DNA of 64,000 nucleotides from Pseudomonadales bacterium. GTDB lineage: Bacteria; Pseudomonadota; Gammaproteobacteria; Pseudomonadales; Azotimanducaceae. The stretch covers positions 1 to 64,000 of the forward strand of contig JANQJA010000017.1 of the NCBI GenBank assembly GCA_028281885.1, given 5' to 3'. The position numbers and the translations under genes were made by a program. Shown here piece after piece: positions 1 through 8,858 of this stretch; the stretch's first letter is position 1; each line of letters begins with the position of its first letter. Under the pieces are notes generated by a model, which saw nothing but the letters and a program-made list of their open reading frames with translations, made no database searches and had not been told where the DNA came from.

Positions 1-15
1 CAGTCGGTTTGAGAT

Positions 16-2490
16 CTATGCGCCAACGGCCTGAAGGTTTTTCTCGCTGGCGAGCTTGCCGGCCACATGCAGAACGTTGTACCGAACACCCGGGTCAAGT
101 GTTGTCGCCGTTGCTGTCGCGATCCCGTCGAAGTCAGTTGCGGTGACCACAGCCTCGCCTGTGACTGAGATGACGTTGCGGGACCTGAGCGTTACGATGT
201 AGGTGGAGAATAGAGACTGTTCAAAGAAGTCAGGTGCGTTGATGCCATAGATCATCGACAACTGTCTTCCCGTCGCAGCCGCGGCAGCTTCAACTTCTCG
301 AACGGAAGCGTTCGACAGCGTGACGAGGAGCTGGTTAACCACGAAGAATCTTTCTAATGTCGGCTGGATGATTTGGGCGAGTTCCGACAGCGCGGCAAAA
401 GACTCGCTCTCAAAGGGTGGAATAGAGACGGTGTCGCCGGTCACGACAATCAGCCCGAGATCGTCAAGTTTTTCAATCATCTGGCCGATGACTTCATCAA
501 GCGCCGGTTCCTGCCAGCGCAGGAAGTATTCTGCCTGAAAGTAGGGGTATAGCTGCCGGCACAGCTCGATGATGCGTTCGATGTCGACCTGTTCAAAGGT
601 ACAGATGATCCGGCTGATCATGGATGGCAATGCGAAAACATGGGCGGTGCTGTTGCGATAATAGGTCAGCAGCACCGTCGTATCTTTGTCGACGCTGATC
701 AGTTCCAGTCCTCCTGTTTCCTGTCGTTCCACTCCTGCAACCTGCTCTGCGGTGGTGACGATGGCCTCGCTGGGCAACGCGGTGACGGTCAGGTTTGGCA
801 CGATGCGGGCCAGCTCGCGAAGCACATCAATCTGATTTTGCAGTCGCGCAGATCCCATCACCTGGCGCGGAGAACTCAACAGGGCGGTAGCGACAAGGTT
901 GACCGGGTTCACCACGGCGGCGTCGTTGATCCGTGTGGCAAGTTCGCGAGACAGTTGGATGCAGGCGTCCGAAAAGGCGCTGGTGTCCCCCTGGTCCTCC
1001 TGCCACTCGGGCAGGTGATGATCGAGAAACTCCGCCAGGATAACCGGGCGGCCAAAGCTGACGGCCACCTTGCCGAATGAGTGCTTGAAGGCGCGGAAGA
1101 TGCGAAAGATGTCAAAGAAGGATTCCTGTTTCTTGTCCCTGCCAGCCAGCTCGCTCATGTAGGTCGGTGCTTCCAGTACCCGCTCGTAGCTGAAATGCAC
1201 CGGCAGCAATGCCATGGGACGGGTCGTGTCGCGCTGGAAGCTTCGCATGGTCATGCTGAGCATGCCGGTCCGGGGTGTCAGCATTCGACCGGTACGGCTG
1301 CGGCCGCCTTCAATGAAATATTCCACCGAGTAACCCTTGCTGAACATGAGATGGAGGTACTCATCGAAGACTGCCTTGTACAGTGCATCGCCCTGAAATG
1401 AGCGGCGCATGAAAAACGCGCCCGCGCGGCGCAAGAGAGTGCCGACAATCGGCAGGTTGAGGTTCTTGCCTGCTGCGATGTGGGGCGGCGTCAGTCCATT
1501 GTGATACAGCACGAAGGACAACAGCAGGTAGTCGATGTGGCTGCGATGACAAGGGATGTAAACAACCTCGTGGTTACTGGCGAGGGCCTTCGGAATCTCC
1601 ACATGATGGACGTCAATGCCGTCGTACAGTTTGTTCCATAGCCAGCTCAACAGGACGTGAAAGAAACGAATCACCCGATAGGACTGGTCTGAGACAATCT
1701 CGTTGGCATAGGACAGTGCCTTCGCATTGACGGTATCCATGCTTTCATTGTCCGCGGTGGCCTCGCGTTGGATCGCCAGCGTGACGGAACGACTCCTCAT
1801 GATGGCGTTGATCAGGGTGCGTCGATGGGACAGGTCAGGTCCAAGAATTGCCTGCTTTTCCGCAGTGAAACGGGCGCGCAGGATGCGCATCAGCTTTCTT
1901 ACCTGGCGCTCCCGCGGGATGGGTTCATCGACGAGTTCATTCAACGATAGCGTGGGTCCGAACTGAACCAGAATGTGGTTGGGATAAAACAGCATGGCGA
2001 GAAATTTCTTCAGCCGTGTGGTCGTCGTCCAGTTCTCGGAAAAGAGATACTTGAACAGGGACTTTTCTCGATCAGGCTGGTGTCCCCAGAATAGAGATAC
2101 CGGGACGATTTTGATGGGACCGCGACCCGCGGCGGCATGGTCGAACAGGCGATGCATGCGTTCTGACTGCAGTCGGGGTGATCGTCGGCCCAGCCGACCC
2201 TCCGGTCGCGCCAGAAAGAAAAAGGCACGGGCTTCCATGTCGATGATGCCCTGGTAGGGGCGAGGCAGCCCTGCCCGCTCGCAGGCAAAATCGGTGACCA
2301 TCAGGTCGGCGGTCGACTTCAACGCCATGACATACACGACGTGATCGTCGGGCCCAAGTCCGAGGATATCTGCGTCTGCTCGAAGAACTGTCGGCCGAAT
2401 CCAGGCGTGCAGCAGTCGGCGAAACAGGTGAAACTGTGCCGATTTCAGGCGATAGCCAAGGCGCTTCTGCTCCTGGTCAGCGCTGCCCAT
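16..2490 (-). CDS. plsB: Glycerol-3-phosphate 1-O-acyltransferase PlsB
   Basis: Membrane-bound acyltransferase that acylates position 1 of glycerol-3-phosphate, the first step of phospholipid synthesis. The product is 824 residues from the ATG at 2490; a TTG one codon upstream is also possible. This length fits the family (E. coli PlsB 807). The acyltransferase signature HRSHID lies near residue 316, with the histidine and aspartate of the HX4D catalytic motif, and EGGRSR, the glycerophosphate-binding block, lies near residue 395. The start lies inside the end of gspD (14 bp overlap), so the two are probably translationally coupled. That neighbour is unusual for plsB. The stop is 15 bp from the window edge, so what follows is unseen. 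Confidence 0.96.
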   Translation of the reverse strand: MGSADQEQKRLGYRLKSAQFHLFRRLLHAWIRPTVLRADADILGLGPDDHVVYVMALKSTADLMVTDFACERAGLPRPYQGIIDMEARAFFFLARPEGRLGRRSPRLQSERMHRLFDHAAAGRGPIKIVPVSLFWGHQPDREKSLFKYLFSENWTTTTRLKKFLAMLFYPNHILVQFGPTLSLNELVDEPIPRERQVRKLMRILRARFTAEKQAILGPDLSHRRTLINAIMRSRSVTLAIQREATADNESMDTVNAKALSYANEIVSDQSYRVIRFFHVLLSWLWNKLYDGIDVHHVEIPKALASNHEVVYIPCHRSHIDYLLLSFVLYHNGLTPPHIAAGKNLNLPIVGTLLRRAGAFFMRRSFQGDALYKAVFDEYLHLMFSKGYSVEYFIEGGRSRTGRMLTPRTGMLSMTMRSFQRDTTRPMALLPVHFSYERVLEAPTYMSELAGRDKKQESFFDIFRIFRAFKHSFGKVAVSFGRPVILAEFLDHHLPEWQEDQGDTSAFSDACIQLSRELATRINDAAVVNPVNLVATALLSSPRQVMGSARLQNQIDVLRELARIVPNLTVTALPSEAIVTTAEQVAGVERQETGGLELISVDKDTTVLLTYYRNSTAHVFALPSMISRIICTFEQVDIERIIELCRQLYPYFQAEYFLRWQEPALDEVIGQMIEKLDDLGLIVVTGDTVSIPPFESESFAALSELAQIIQPTLERFFVVNQLLVTLSNASVREVEAAAAATGRQLSMIYGINAPDFFEQSLFSTYIVTLRSRNVISVTGEAVVTATDFDGIATATATTLDPGVRYNVLHVAGKLASEKNLQAVGA

Positions 2491-4396
2491 CAAAAAGGTC
2501 GGAGAGTGCCTCCGTCTTGTCCTTGCCGACGATCTCCACCTCCCATACGCCGCTGTACTTTCGCTCGGTCTGGGCCCGGATATCGGCGATGTCTGTTAGC
2601 ACTGTCGGTCGCAGGAATACCAGCAGATTCTGCTTGTCCTGAGTGCGACTTGAGCTTTTGAACAGGTGTCCCAGCAGGGGGATGCTACCCAGCAGTGGTA
2701 CTCGAGAGTTGGTGTCCTGACTGCGATCGCGAATCAATCCGCCCAGAATAATGACTTCTTCGTTGTCTGCCAGCACGGTGGTGTCGATCGTTCGTTTGTT
2801 GGTAATCAGATCAGCGGAACCGTCCGCGCCGATGGACTGCAGGCTCGACTGGTCCACTTCTGACACTTCCTGATAGATCTTGAGTCTGACCAGACTGCCA
2901 TCATGAATGTGCGGCGTGACTTCCAGCGTCAGGCCGACATCCTGGCGCTGGATCGTGGTAAATGGATTCGTCGTGCCACCGGAGCCGGTGGTGGTGGACC
3001 CGGTCCGGAAAGGTACATTCTGGCCAACAACGATCTTGGCTTCCTGGTTGTCCATAGTGGTAATGCTTGGCGTCGACAGCAGGTTTACATCGTTGTTGGA
3101 TGACAGCGCGCGGATGATGGCCGCAAAACTGGTACCGTTTTCGCTAATTCTTCCGCCACCAACCAATGGTGCTGTACCCAGGTTGGTATCGGTGGGGACC
3201 TGGTCAAAGGCCAGTGCCTGCAGGATGTTTGACAGTGTCCCGGAGGGCGCGGTCAGCCCGATGGGGAGCGCGGAACTGCCGGTATCGGCGACTGCGAGTT
3301 CGCTGCCAAGCTCGCGGGTGAAATTTGTGGTCACCTCGACGATTGCGGCCTCGATCAATACCTGCAGTCGACGCACATCCAGGCTCGCGATGATCTCTTT
3401 TAATTCCAGCATGGTGGTGGGATTGGCCCGGATCACGAGGGCATTCAGTGCTTCGTCTGCCTGGATGCTGACCGGAACATCCTCTCCTGCGCCCTGTGAC
3501 GGGTTGTTGGCGGCGCTACCGTCGGCGACGAGATTCTTGAGAATCTCCGCCATCTCTACTGCATCCGAGTGAGCCAGCCTGACTACCTGGATGGTGCCGG
3601 AACGATTGGCGGGAACGTCCAGTTCTTCCACCAGGGAGATCATTGCATCGATGGTGCCAGGCTCGCCCTTGATCACCAGACTGTTGGTTCTTTCGCTGGC
3701 GACGATGGTGACGCGATTGGGGCCCTTCGCACCTTGACCAATCTGTTCGGGCGCAAGACGTTCAAGCATGGTGATCATGTCCTCAACCCATGCTTCCTTC
3801 AGTTTAACGATACGAATGGCAGAGTTGTCCGATACGTCAATTCGCTGGACGATCTCTGTCAGCCTCTCAATATTGCTGGCATGATCGCTGATAATGAGCG
3901 CGTTCGGTTTGAGAATGCCGGCAATGTGACCGTACTGGGGAATGAGTGGCCGCAGGATCTTGACCAGCTCGTTGGGATCTGTGTTGACCACCGGCAGCAC
4001 ACGGGTGACCAGTTCCTCGCCAATGATACCTTCGATAAAATCCAGGTCGCTGCCGCTTTGTTTCGCCAATACCTGCTGCACAATGCGCTCAACACCGCCG
4101 CCATCAACAGAGGCGTAGCCGTGGACGCGAAGCACACTCAGAAACAGCTGGTAGACATCGTCCGCATCCATGCTGGAACTGGAGATGACGGTGACGTTGC
4201 CTTTGACCCTGGGGTCGACGATGAAGCTCTTGCCGGTGATCGCCGAAACCTGAGTGATGAACTCCCGAATATCCGCGTTCTTCAGGTTAATCCGCCAGGA
4301 GTCCTCCGCGGCCAGCGCAGTTGGCGCCGAAAACGTCAGTAGCAGGCTGATCAACAGGACGGTGCATCGGGCGAATCGCATACGGAATATCGACAT
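2477..4396 (-). CDS. gspD: Type II secretion secretin GspD
   Basis: Outer-membrane secretin that forms the exit channel of the type II secretion system. The ATG at 4396 gives 639 residues beginning with a clear signal peptide (MSIFRMRFARC..., hydrophobic core, cleavage after TALA). A GTG at 4450 would add 18 residues before the signal peptide and is less likely. Domain order fits GspD: N0 (DSWRINLKNADIREFI), N1-N3 repeats with the RIVKLKEAWVEDM and IQVVRLAHSDAVEMA segments, then the secretin core with VPFRTG and the C-terminal LVFLRPTVL strand. It follows gspC by 78 bp. No gspE-M genes are in the window, so the rest of the machine must be encoded elsewhere. Confidence 0.95.
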   Translation of the reverse strand: MSIFRMRFARCTVLLISLLLTFSAPTALAAEDSWRINLKNADIREFITQVSAITGKSFIVDPRVKGNVTVISSSSMDADDVYQLFLSVLRVHGYASVDGGGVERIVQQVLAKQSGSDLDFIEGIIGEELVTRVLPVVNTDPNELVKILRPLIPQYGHIAGILKPNALIISDHASNIERLTEIVQRIDVSDNSAIRIVKLKEAWVEDMITMLERLAPEQIGQGAKGPNRVTIVASERTNSLVIKGEPGTIDAMISLVEELDVPANRSGTIQVVRLAHSDAVEMAEILKNLVADGSAANNPSQGAGEDVPVSIQADEALNALVIRANPTTMLELKEIIASLDVRRLQVLIEAAIVEVTTNFTRELGSELAVADTGSSALPIGLTAPSGTLSNILQALAFDQVPTDTNLGTAPLVGGGRISENGTSFAAIIRALSSNNDVNLLSTPSITTMDNQEAKIVVGQNVPFRTGSTTTGSGGTTNPFTTIQRQDVGLTLEVTPHIHDGSLVRLKIYQEVSEVDQSSLQSIGADGSADLITNKRTIDTTVLADNEEVIILGGLIRDRSQDTNSRVPLLGSIPLLGHLFKSSSRTQDKQNLLVFLRPTVLTDIADIRAQTERKYSGVWEVEIVGKDKTEALSDLFDGQR

Positions 4397-4474
4397 CGGT
4401 TCTTTCGAGATGGTACTTGAAAAGGGTATTGAAGCGAACGGGTTAGTCACGTTTTTGGACTGTCTTTGGATTGA

Positions 4475-5437
4475 CTAGGGAATGGGTACGGTTAAAAAAA
4501 ATCGTCGATCATTGCGCTGAACTTCCACCCGCACGCGACCTGATTGCACGGCCTGATCAATCAGTGACCTGTCATTGGCAACATTGCCTACCGCCCGGCC
4601 ATTGACCGACAGGATGATGTCACCCTGTTGCAGTCCGCTCTGGGCGAGGGCCTGTTCAGGCAGGTCGCCGGAAATCCGATATCCCCGGGCTTCTCCCGCG
4701 GCAACCGGGGAAACGCCAAGTTCGTTCATCACACCCTGCGGATCCGCGTCCAGCCGTTCCCGATAGGTCTCAATCTGGCTCCTTACTGAGGGCGCCCCAG
4801 TCGTCTGTGAGGTGGTTGAATGGCGTTGTTGGATGTCCGCCCTTCGGGCGGCGACACGATCGCGAATATTCTGCAGTCGCGCCTGCGAGTTTGATGACGT
4901 CAGCCGCTCGCTGGTCGAAGTCGGTGCAGCCTGGTTGTCGGTGGAAAATTGCTGCCGCAGGGTTGCATCGCTGAACATGAGCTTTTCGATGCGATTGCCC
5001 CTTCGAATCAGGATGTGATCTTCATGAACGGCTTCGAGAATGGCGTTTCCCGGCAATCGCTCTCCAATCTGGTATAGCTCACCGTCCTTGTTGCGCTCGG
5101 CGACGATCGCGGTTGAGTTGTCGGGATCGTCTGCTGTAAAGACCCCCTGCAGTTCCAGGTTGAGATTCGTTTCCGGTGCGTCAACGACCCTGGGGGCTGC
5201 CTGCTCTTCGACGCGGCCGAACAGGTTCAGGCTGGCGATGTCGATGCTGGGTCGTTTCGATTCCGGACGCAGCCTGACAGTTGCCGCTTCCGGAATGATC
5301 GCTTCGTCACCGAGGTTTTCGACAAAGAACAGCACCGCGTTGGCCACAGTGAGACTGATCAGAATGATGAACAGGACGCTGACACCAAGGGCAAGGTGTC
5401 GACTGTGGGCCTGGAAGATGTGAATGACAGAATCCAA
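4475..5437 (-). CDS. gspC: Type II secretion inner-membrane protein GspC
   Basis: Inner-membrane linker of the type II secretion system; its periplasmic HR domain contacts the GspD N0 domain. The 320-residue product has a single N-terminal membrane segment (about residues 17-38), an HR-like region around residues 85-150 (LNLELQGVFTADDPDNSTAIV), a low-complexity linker rich in Gln, Arg and Ser, and a C-terminal PDZ domain (GYRISGDLPEQALAQSGLQQ, then GDIILSVNGRAVG). PDZ domains are typical of the Pseudomonas/Vibrio GspC type. It lies between gspN and gspD on the same strand. Identification rests on architecture and neighbours. Confidence 0.92.
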   Translation of the reverse strand: MDSVIHIFQAHSRHLALGVSVLFIILISLTVANAVLFFVENLGDEAIIPEAATVRLRPESKRPSIDIASLNLFGRVEEQAAPRVVDAPETNLNLELQGVFTADDPDNSTAIVAERNKDGELYQIGERLPGNAILEAVHEDHILIRRGNRIEKLMFSDATLRQQFSTDNQAAPTSTSERLTSSNSQARLQNIRDRVAARRADIQQRHSTTSQTTGAPSVRSQIETYRERLDADPQGVMNELGVSPVAAGEARGYRISGDLPEQALAQSGLQQGDIILSVNGRAVGNVANDRSLIDQAVQSGRVRVEVQRNDRRFFLTVPIP

Positions 5438-5494
5438 GTGAAGGTCTCCAAAAGCGGACTTACCTTAGCAATCCCCTCTGGCAAAGGCTATTGA

Positions 5495-6232
5495 CTAGAA
5501 TATCTTCTCTTCGAGTACCAGTGCGGTATCGTCCAGGCTTGCTGTCCTCGCATAGGGCAGCCCTGCGACGGCCAGCATCCGTACCTTGATATCGACAACA
5601 GCCCAGCCGTCAGGTTTCACATCAATGACCATGACGCCGCCGCTATCATCTGTAACGTCGAGTCGCAGTACGTTCCCCTGCAGTGAGAGGTTGCCCCGCA
5701 GCGGTGGCAGGGTGAATAGCTGAACGTCCTGGAAAACATCGATCTGCACCGTACCGCCGGACCAGTTGATCTGTCCTGAAGCCTCGGTCAGCCAGCGGTG
5801 ATCGGAAGTCAGTAACAGGTTTTCGACGGCGAGCCGGCCGGGGAATGTCAGGCCGTATCGGGTGGAAACCGCATTGACATAGCTCGCGTCTATGCCCCCG
5901 TGAAGATCGACATTCGCCGTGGTACGGGACGCGTGGCCAGAACCGTTTGCGGCCAATCCGTCGCCTGCCAGTTGCAGATCGATATAAGGTTGCAGTGACA
6001 ATACCGATGTTGGCTGCAGTGACCAGGTCAAGGTTGCCGGCGGGAACTCGCGATATCGCACGATTGCATCTCCGGACCACACGGTGCCGTCGATTGCCAG
6101 CAACTCGAGGTCGCTGACGGCTCGATTGACGTCGTCCCTGACCAGGCCCCAGGCGACGGACGCCGGTGCGAACATAACCAGAAAGGCAACGAAGCTGAGG
6201 ATCGCGGCGGCGCTGAAGATCAGCCATCTCAT
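5495..6232 (-). CDS. gspN: Type II secretion protein GspN
   Basis: Accessory inner-membrane protein of type II secretion, present in only some systems. The product is 245 residues with one N-terminal membrane anchor (about residues 3-25). The rest resembles the GspN periplasmic region: WSGDAIVRYREFPPATLTWSL and WLTEASGQINWSGG match the family's repeated 'W-G-A/L-x-W' style. It overlaps the upstream small gene by 4 bp (ATGA) and precedes gspC by 57 bp. Its place in front of gspC-gspD supports the call more than any single motif does. The N-C-D order without E-M is uncommon. Confidence 0.8.
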   Translation of the reverse strand: MRWLIFSAAAILSFVAFLVMFAPASVAWGLVRDDVNRAVSDLELLAIDGTVWSGDAIVRYREFPPATLTWSLQPTSVLSLQPYIDLQLAGDGLAANGSGHASRTTANVDLHGGIDASYVNAVSTRYGLTFPGRLAVENLLLTSDHRWLTEASGQINWSGGTVQIDVFQDVQLFTLPPLRGNLSLQGNVLRLDVTDDSGGVMVIDVKPDGWAVVDIKVRMLAVAGLPYARTASLDDTALVLEEKIF

Positions 6233-6603
6233 GTGCGCCAGTTCACCCGTTGTTCGCCAGCTTCCGTCAATCGAAGCCAGGCCTGTTCATCGGCGGCTGT
6301 TTCGTCCCAGGGCGCGGCCGCACAGCGCACTTCAAGTTTCAGCTGATGGAACGCCTCCAGCGCGCACTCACGATCGTCCTGCCAGGGGGTCTGGTCGGAA
6401 CGAAACCAGACCGAGGTGTAGCCGCCGCTGACCGCATTCTCAACGATGACGCATTCGATCGGCGGATCGGCGAGCTGGAGGATCAGACTGTCTCCTTTTT
6501 GCTCCGCATGGCTGACGGTGAATCGCTGGTCCAGCCAGGTACGCAGGGCGTCCATATCCGGCCGCTTGATATAGATCTCGATATCGGAATAGGCGGCTGT
6601 CAT
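6229..6603 (-). CDS. Small conserved-looking protein of unknown function
   Basis: A 124-residue soluble protein with no signal peptide, membrane segment or cysteine cluster; I do not recognise the family. It is acidic and rich in Trp (Asp-Gln-Arg-Phe, VWFRSDQTPWQDDREC, AAPWDETAADEQAWLRL), with an alternating beta/alpha pattern. Its start overlaps the dapE stop (ATGA), and its own stop overlaps the gspN start in the same way, so it is firmly embedded in the dapE-gspN operon and almost certainly translated. Nothing in the sequence tells whether its role is in lysine synthesis or in secretion. Confidence 0.75.
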   Translation of the reverse strand: MTAAYSDIEIYIKRPDMDALRTWLDQRFTVSHAEQKGDSLILQLADPPIECVIVENAVSGGYTSVWFRSDQTPWQDDRECALEAFHQLKLEVRCAAAPWDETAADEQAWLRLTEAGEQRVNWRT

Positions 6604-7748
6604 TGAGCGGCCAGTAGTTCCTTCATGATCGCTTCGTAGACACTGGCAAGGCGCGGCAGGTCAGCGACACGGACACACTCGTTTACCTTGTGGATGGTGG
6701 CGTTCACCGGGCCCAGTTCGACCACCTCGGTACCATACGGCGCGATAAACCTGCCATCTGACGTGCCCCCCGAGGTGGAAAGGGTGGGCGTCACGCCGGT
6801 TGCTTCATCGAGCGCTCGCGTCACCGCATTGATCAGCGTCTCCCGCATCGTCAGGAAGGGTTCGCCGGACAGCGCCCAGTCGATCTGGTAGTCGAGATCG
6901 AATCGATCGAGAATCTCCGAGGTTCGCTGCTTCAGCGCCTCGGCGGTGGATTCGGTCGAATAGCGAAAGTTGAATCTGACTTCGCAGTGACCCGGGACAA
7001 CGTTGGTGGCACCGGTGCCGGCGTGAATATTGGATACCTGCAGGCTGGTCGCCGGGAAATGTGCGTTACCCTGGTCCCAGCTTTCTGCCACCAGCGCGGC
7101 CAGCGCTGGCGCCAGCCGGTGGATTGGATTGACCGCGTCATCAGGGTAGGCCACATGGCCCTGAATACCCTTGACCGTGAGTGTTGCGTTCAGCGACCCG
7201 CGCCGACCAACCCGAATCACATCGCCCAGTTGATCCTGGCTGGACGGTTCGCCCACCAGACACCAGTCGATGACGATGTCCTGTTCCGAAAGCGCATTCA
7301 TGACGGCCCGGGTACCGTGAATGGCGTCGGCTTCCTCGTCGCTGGTGATCAGAAAACCGAGTCTGCCGGAATGATCGGGGTAGTTGGTAACGAAGCGTTC
7401 TGCCGCGATCACCATGGCGGCGAGGGAACCCTTCATGTCCGCGGCGCCCCTGCCATAGAGCATCCCGTCTTTGATTTCGGGGTTAAATGGCGGGGTCTGC
7501 CAGTCCGCTTCCGGGCCGGGTGGAACCACATCGGTATGGCCAGCGAAAACCAGCAGCGGCCCCTGGTCCCCATGCGTGGCCCAGAGGTTATCGACGTCGG
7601 CGAACGGCATCGCGTGGCAATGAAACCCGGATGCTTCCAGCCGTGACCTCAGTAAATCCTGACAGCCCTTGTCTGCTGGTGAAACCGAATCGATCTCGAT
7701 AAGCCGACACGCCAGGGCAAGGACATCGTCCCGATCAGTTGTGGGCAT
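6600..7748 (-). CDS. dapE: Succinyl-diaminopimelate desuccinylase
   Basis: Zn-dependent M20 hydrolase that turns N-succinyl-LL-diaminopimelate into LL-diaminopimelate for lysine and peptidoglycan. The ATG at 7748 gives 382 residues, matching the family (about 375). The open frame extends to 7952, but the extra 68 residues overlap dapD and look non-native. Metal-site motifs are visible: VFAGHTDVVPPG with the first His-x-Asp, GRGAADMKGSLAAM with the bridging Asp, and TSDEEADA with the catalytic Glu pair. The C-terminal NECVR block ends the fold. The start overlaps the end of dapD by 14 bp, consistent with coupling. Confidence 0.96.
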   Translation of the reverse strand: MPTTDRDDVLALACRLIEIDSVSPADKGCQDLLRSRLEASGFHCHAMPFADVDNLWATHGDQGPLLVFAGHTDVVPPGPEADWQTPPFNPEIKDGMLYGRGAADMKGSLAAMVIAAERFVTNYPDHSGRLGFLITSDEEADAIHGTRAVMNALSEQDIVIDWCLVGEPSSQDQLGDVIRVGRRGSLNATLTVKGIQGHVAYPDDAVNPIHRLAPALAALVAESWDQGNAHFPATSLQVSNIHAGTGATNVVPGHCEVRFNFRYSTESTAEALKQRTSEILDRFDLDYQIDWALSGEPFLTMRETLINAVTRALDEATGVTPTLSTSGGTSDGRFIAPYGTEVVELGPVNATIHKVNECVRVADLPRLASVYEAIMKELLAAQ

Positions 7749-8766
7749 GCAGTTTTTCGTTGAGCTGGATGGCTTTGGTATTGGTACGACATTCCACCTG
7801 GCCTGATTCGGAGTTGCGGATAAACAGCATGTCGGATTGTCCGGCCAGTTCTCGCGCCTTGACGGTCTTGACCAACTGACGATTCTCGTCCAGTACCTGC
7901 ACGCGAGTGCTTGCCGTGATGTAGAGGCCCGCCTCGATGGTACAGCGATCACCGAGCGGGATACCCGTGCCGGCGTTCGCGCCGATCAGGCAGTCCTTGC
8001 CAACGGACAGTACGATTTCACCGCCCCCTGACAGGGTGCCCATGGTGCTGGATGCGCCGCCAAGATCGCTGCCTGAGTCGACAATCACGCCCTGGGAGAT
8101 CCGGCCTTCGACCATGTTGGGTCCGATAGCGCCCGCATTGAAGTTGATAAAGCCCTCGTGCATGACTGTGGTGCCTTCTCCCAGGTAAGCACCCAGTCGA
8201 ACCCGGGACGAGTAGGCCACGCGTACGCCGGAAGGCACGACATAGTTCAGCATGTGCGGGAACTTGTCGACACCTGTGACTTCCAGGGACTCGCCAGCCA
8301 GCCGTGCTTCAAGCTGGCGATCAACGATCTCTGACGGATCAATGGCGCCGCGGTTGGTCCAGACCACGTTGGGCAGGGCAGCGAAGATGTTATCCAGATT
8401 CTGCTCGTTGGGCCGGACGTGACGAAGCGACAGCAGATGGAGCTTCAAATAGGCTTCCGGTGTGGATGTGATCGGTGCGTCACTTGCAAGTAATGTCATG
8501 ACCCGGGGACGCTTGCTGTCAGCCAACAGGTTCAGCACCTCGAGCTGGCGTTCATCCATGGTGACGTCGGCCAGACTGGCGACGGTCGCATCAGTGAGAT
8601 CGATAGCGACGTTACCGCCCTCGTATCCCAATGCTTCTGCCAGAGCTTTTGCTTCCTCAGCGTTGGGTTTGAACAAAGGGGCGGGATAAAACACTTCGAG
8701 CCAGGCATCAGCGCTGTTTTTCGTGCCGACGCCAACAGCAATCGCGTAAAAGTTGCTGTAGTCCAT
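7735..8766 (-). CDS. dapD: Tetrahydrodipicolinate N-succinyltransferase, long type
   Basis: Succinylates tetrahydrodipicolinate with succinyl-CoA in the lysine/diaminopimelate pathway. The product is about 343 residues, the length of the Pseudomonas/actinobacterial type and longer than the 274-residue E. coli enzyme. A left-handed beta-helix with hexapeptide repeats covers roughly residues 170-300 (GAYLGEGTTVMHEGFINFNA, GPNMVEGRISQGVIVDSGSD). The ATG at 8766 is preferred over one at 8772, because AGGA stands 6 bases before it. It lies between dapC (86 bp upstream) and dapE, so three successive pathway enzymes are co-oriented. Confidence 0.95.
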   Translation of the reverse strand: MDYSNFYAIAVGVGTKNSADAWLEVFYPAPLFKPNAEEAKALAEALGYEGGNVAIDLTDATVASLADVTMDERQLEVLNLLADSKRPRVMTLLASDAPITSTPEAYLKLHLLSLRHVRPNEQNLDNIFAALPNVVWTNRGAIDPSEIVDRQLEARLAGESLEVTGVDKFPHMLNYVVPSGVRVAYSSRVRLGAYLGEGTTVMHEGFINFNAGAIGPNMVEGRISQGVIVDSGSDLGGASSTMGTLSGGGEIVLSVGKDCLIGANAGTGIPLGDRCTIEAGLYITASTRVQVLDENRQLVKTVKARELAGQSDMLFIRNSESGQVECRTNTKAIQLNEKLHAHN

Positions 8767-8858
8767 TGTCATTCCTGTCTGCTTGCGGCCGCGCAGCGGC
8801 TGGGGCGCGTATTATGACGGGACTATAGGTTGTTCGCCACCTGGCTCAGATTGATAGC

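Noticed and set aside
3569..4342. A 257-codon plus-strand frame inside gspD
   Set aside because: GspD domains run through the region on the minus strand; the plus-strand frame shows no domain and no promoter.
7749..7952. An N-terminal extension of dapE by 68 residues
   Set aside because: It lies wholly inside the end of dapD and does not resemble DapE; the ATG at 7748 gives the normal length.
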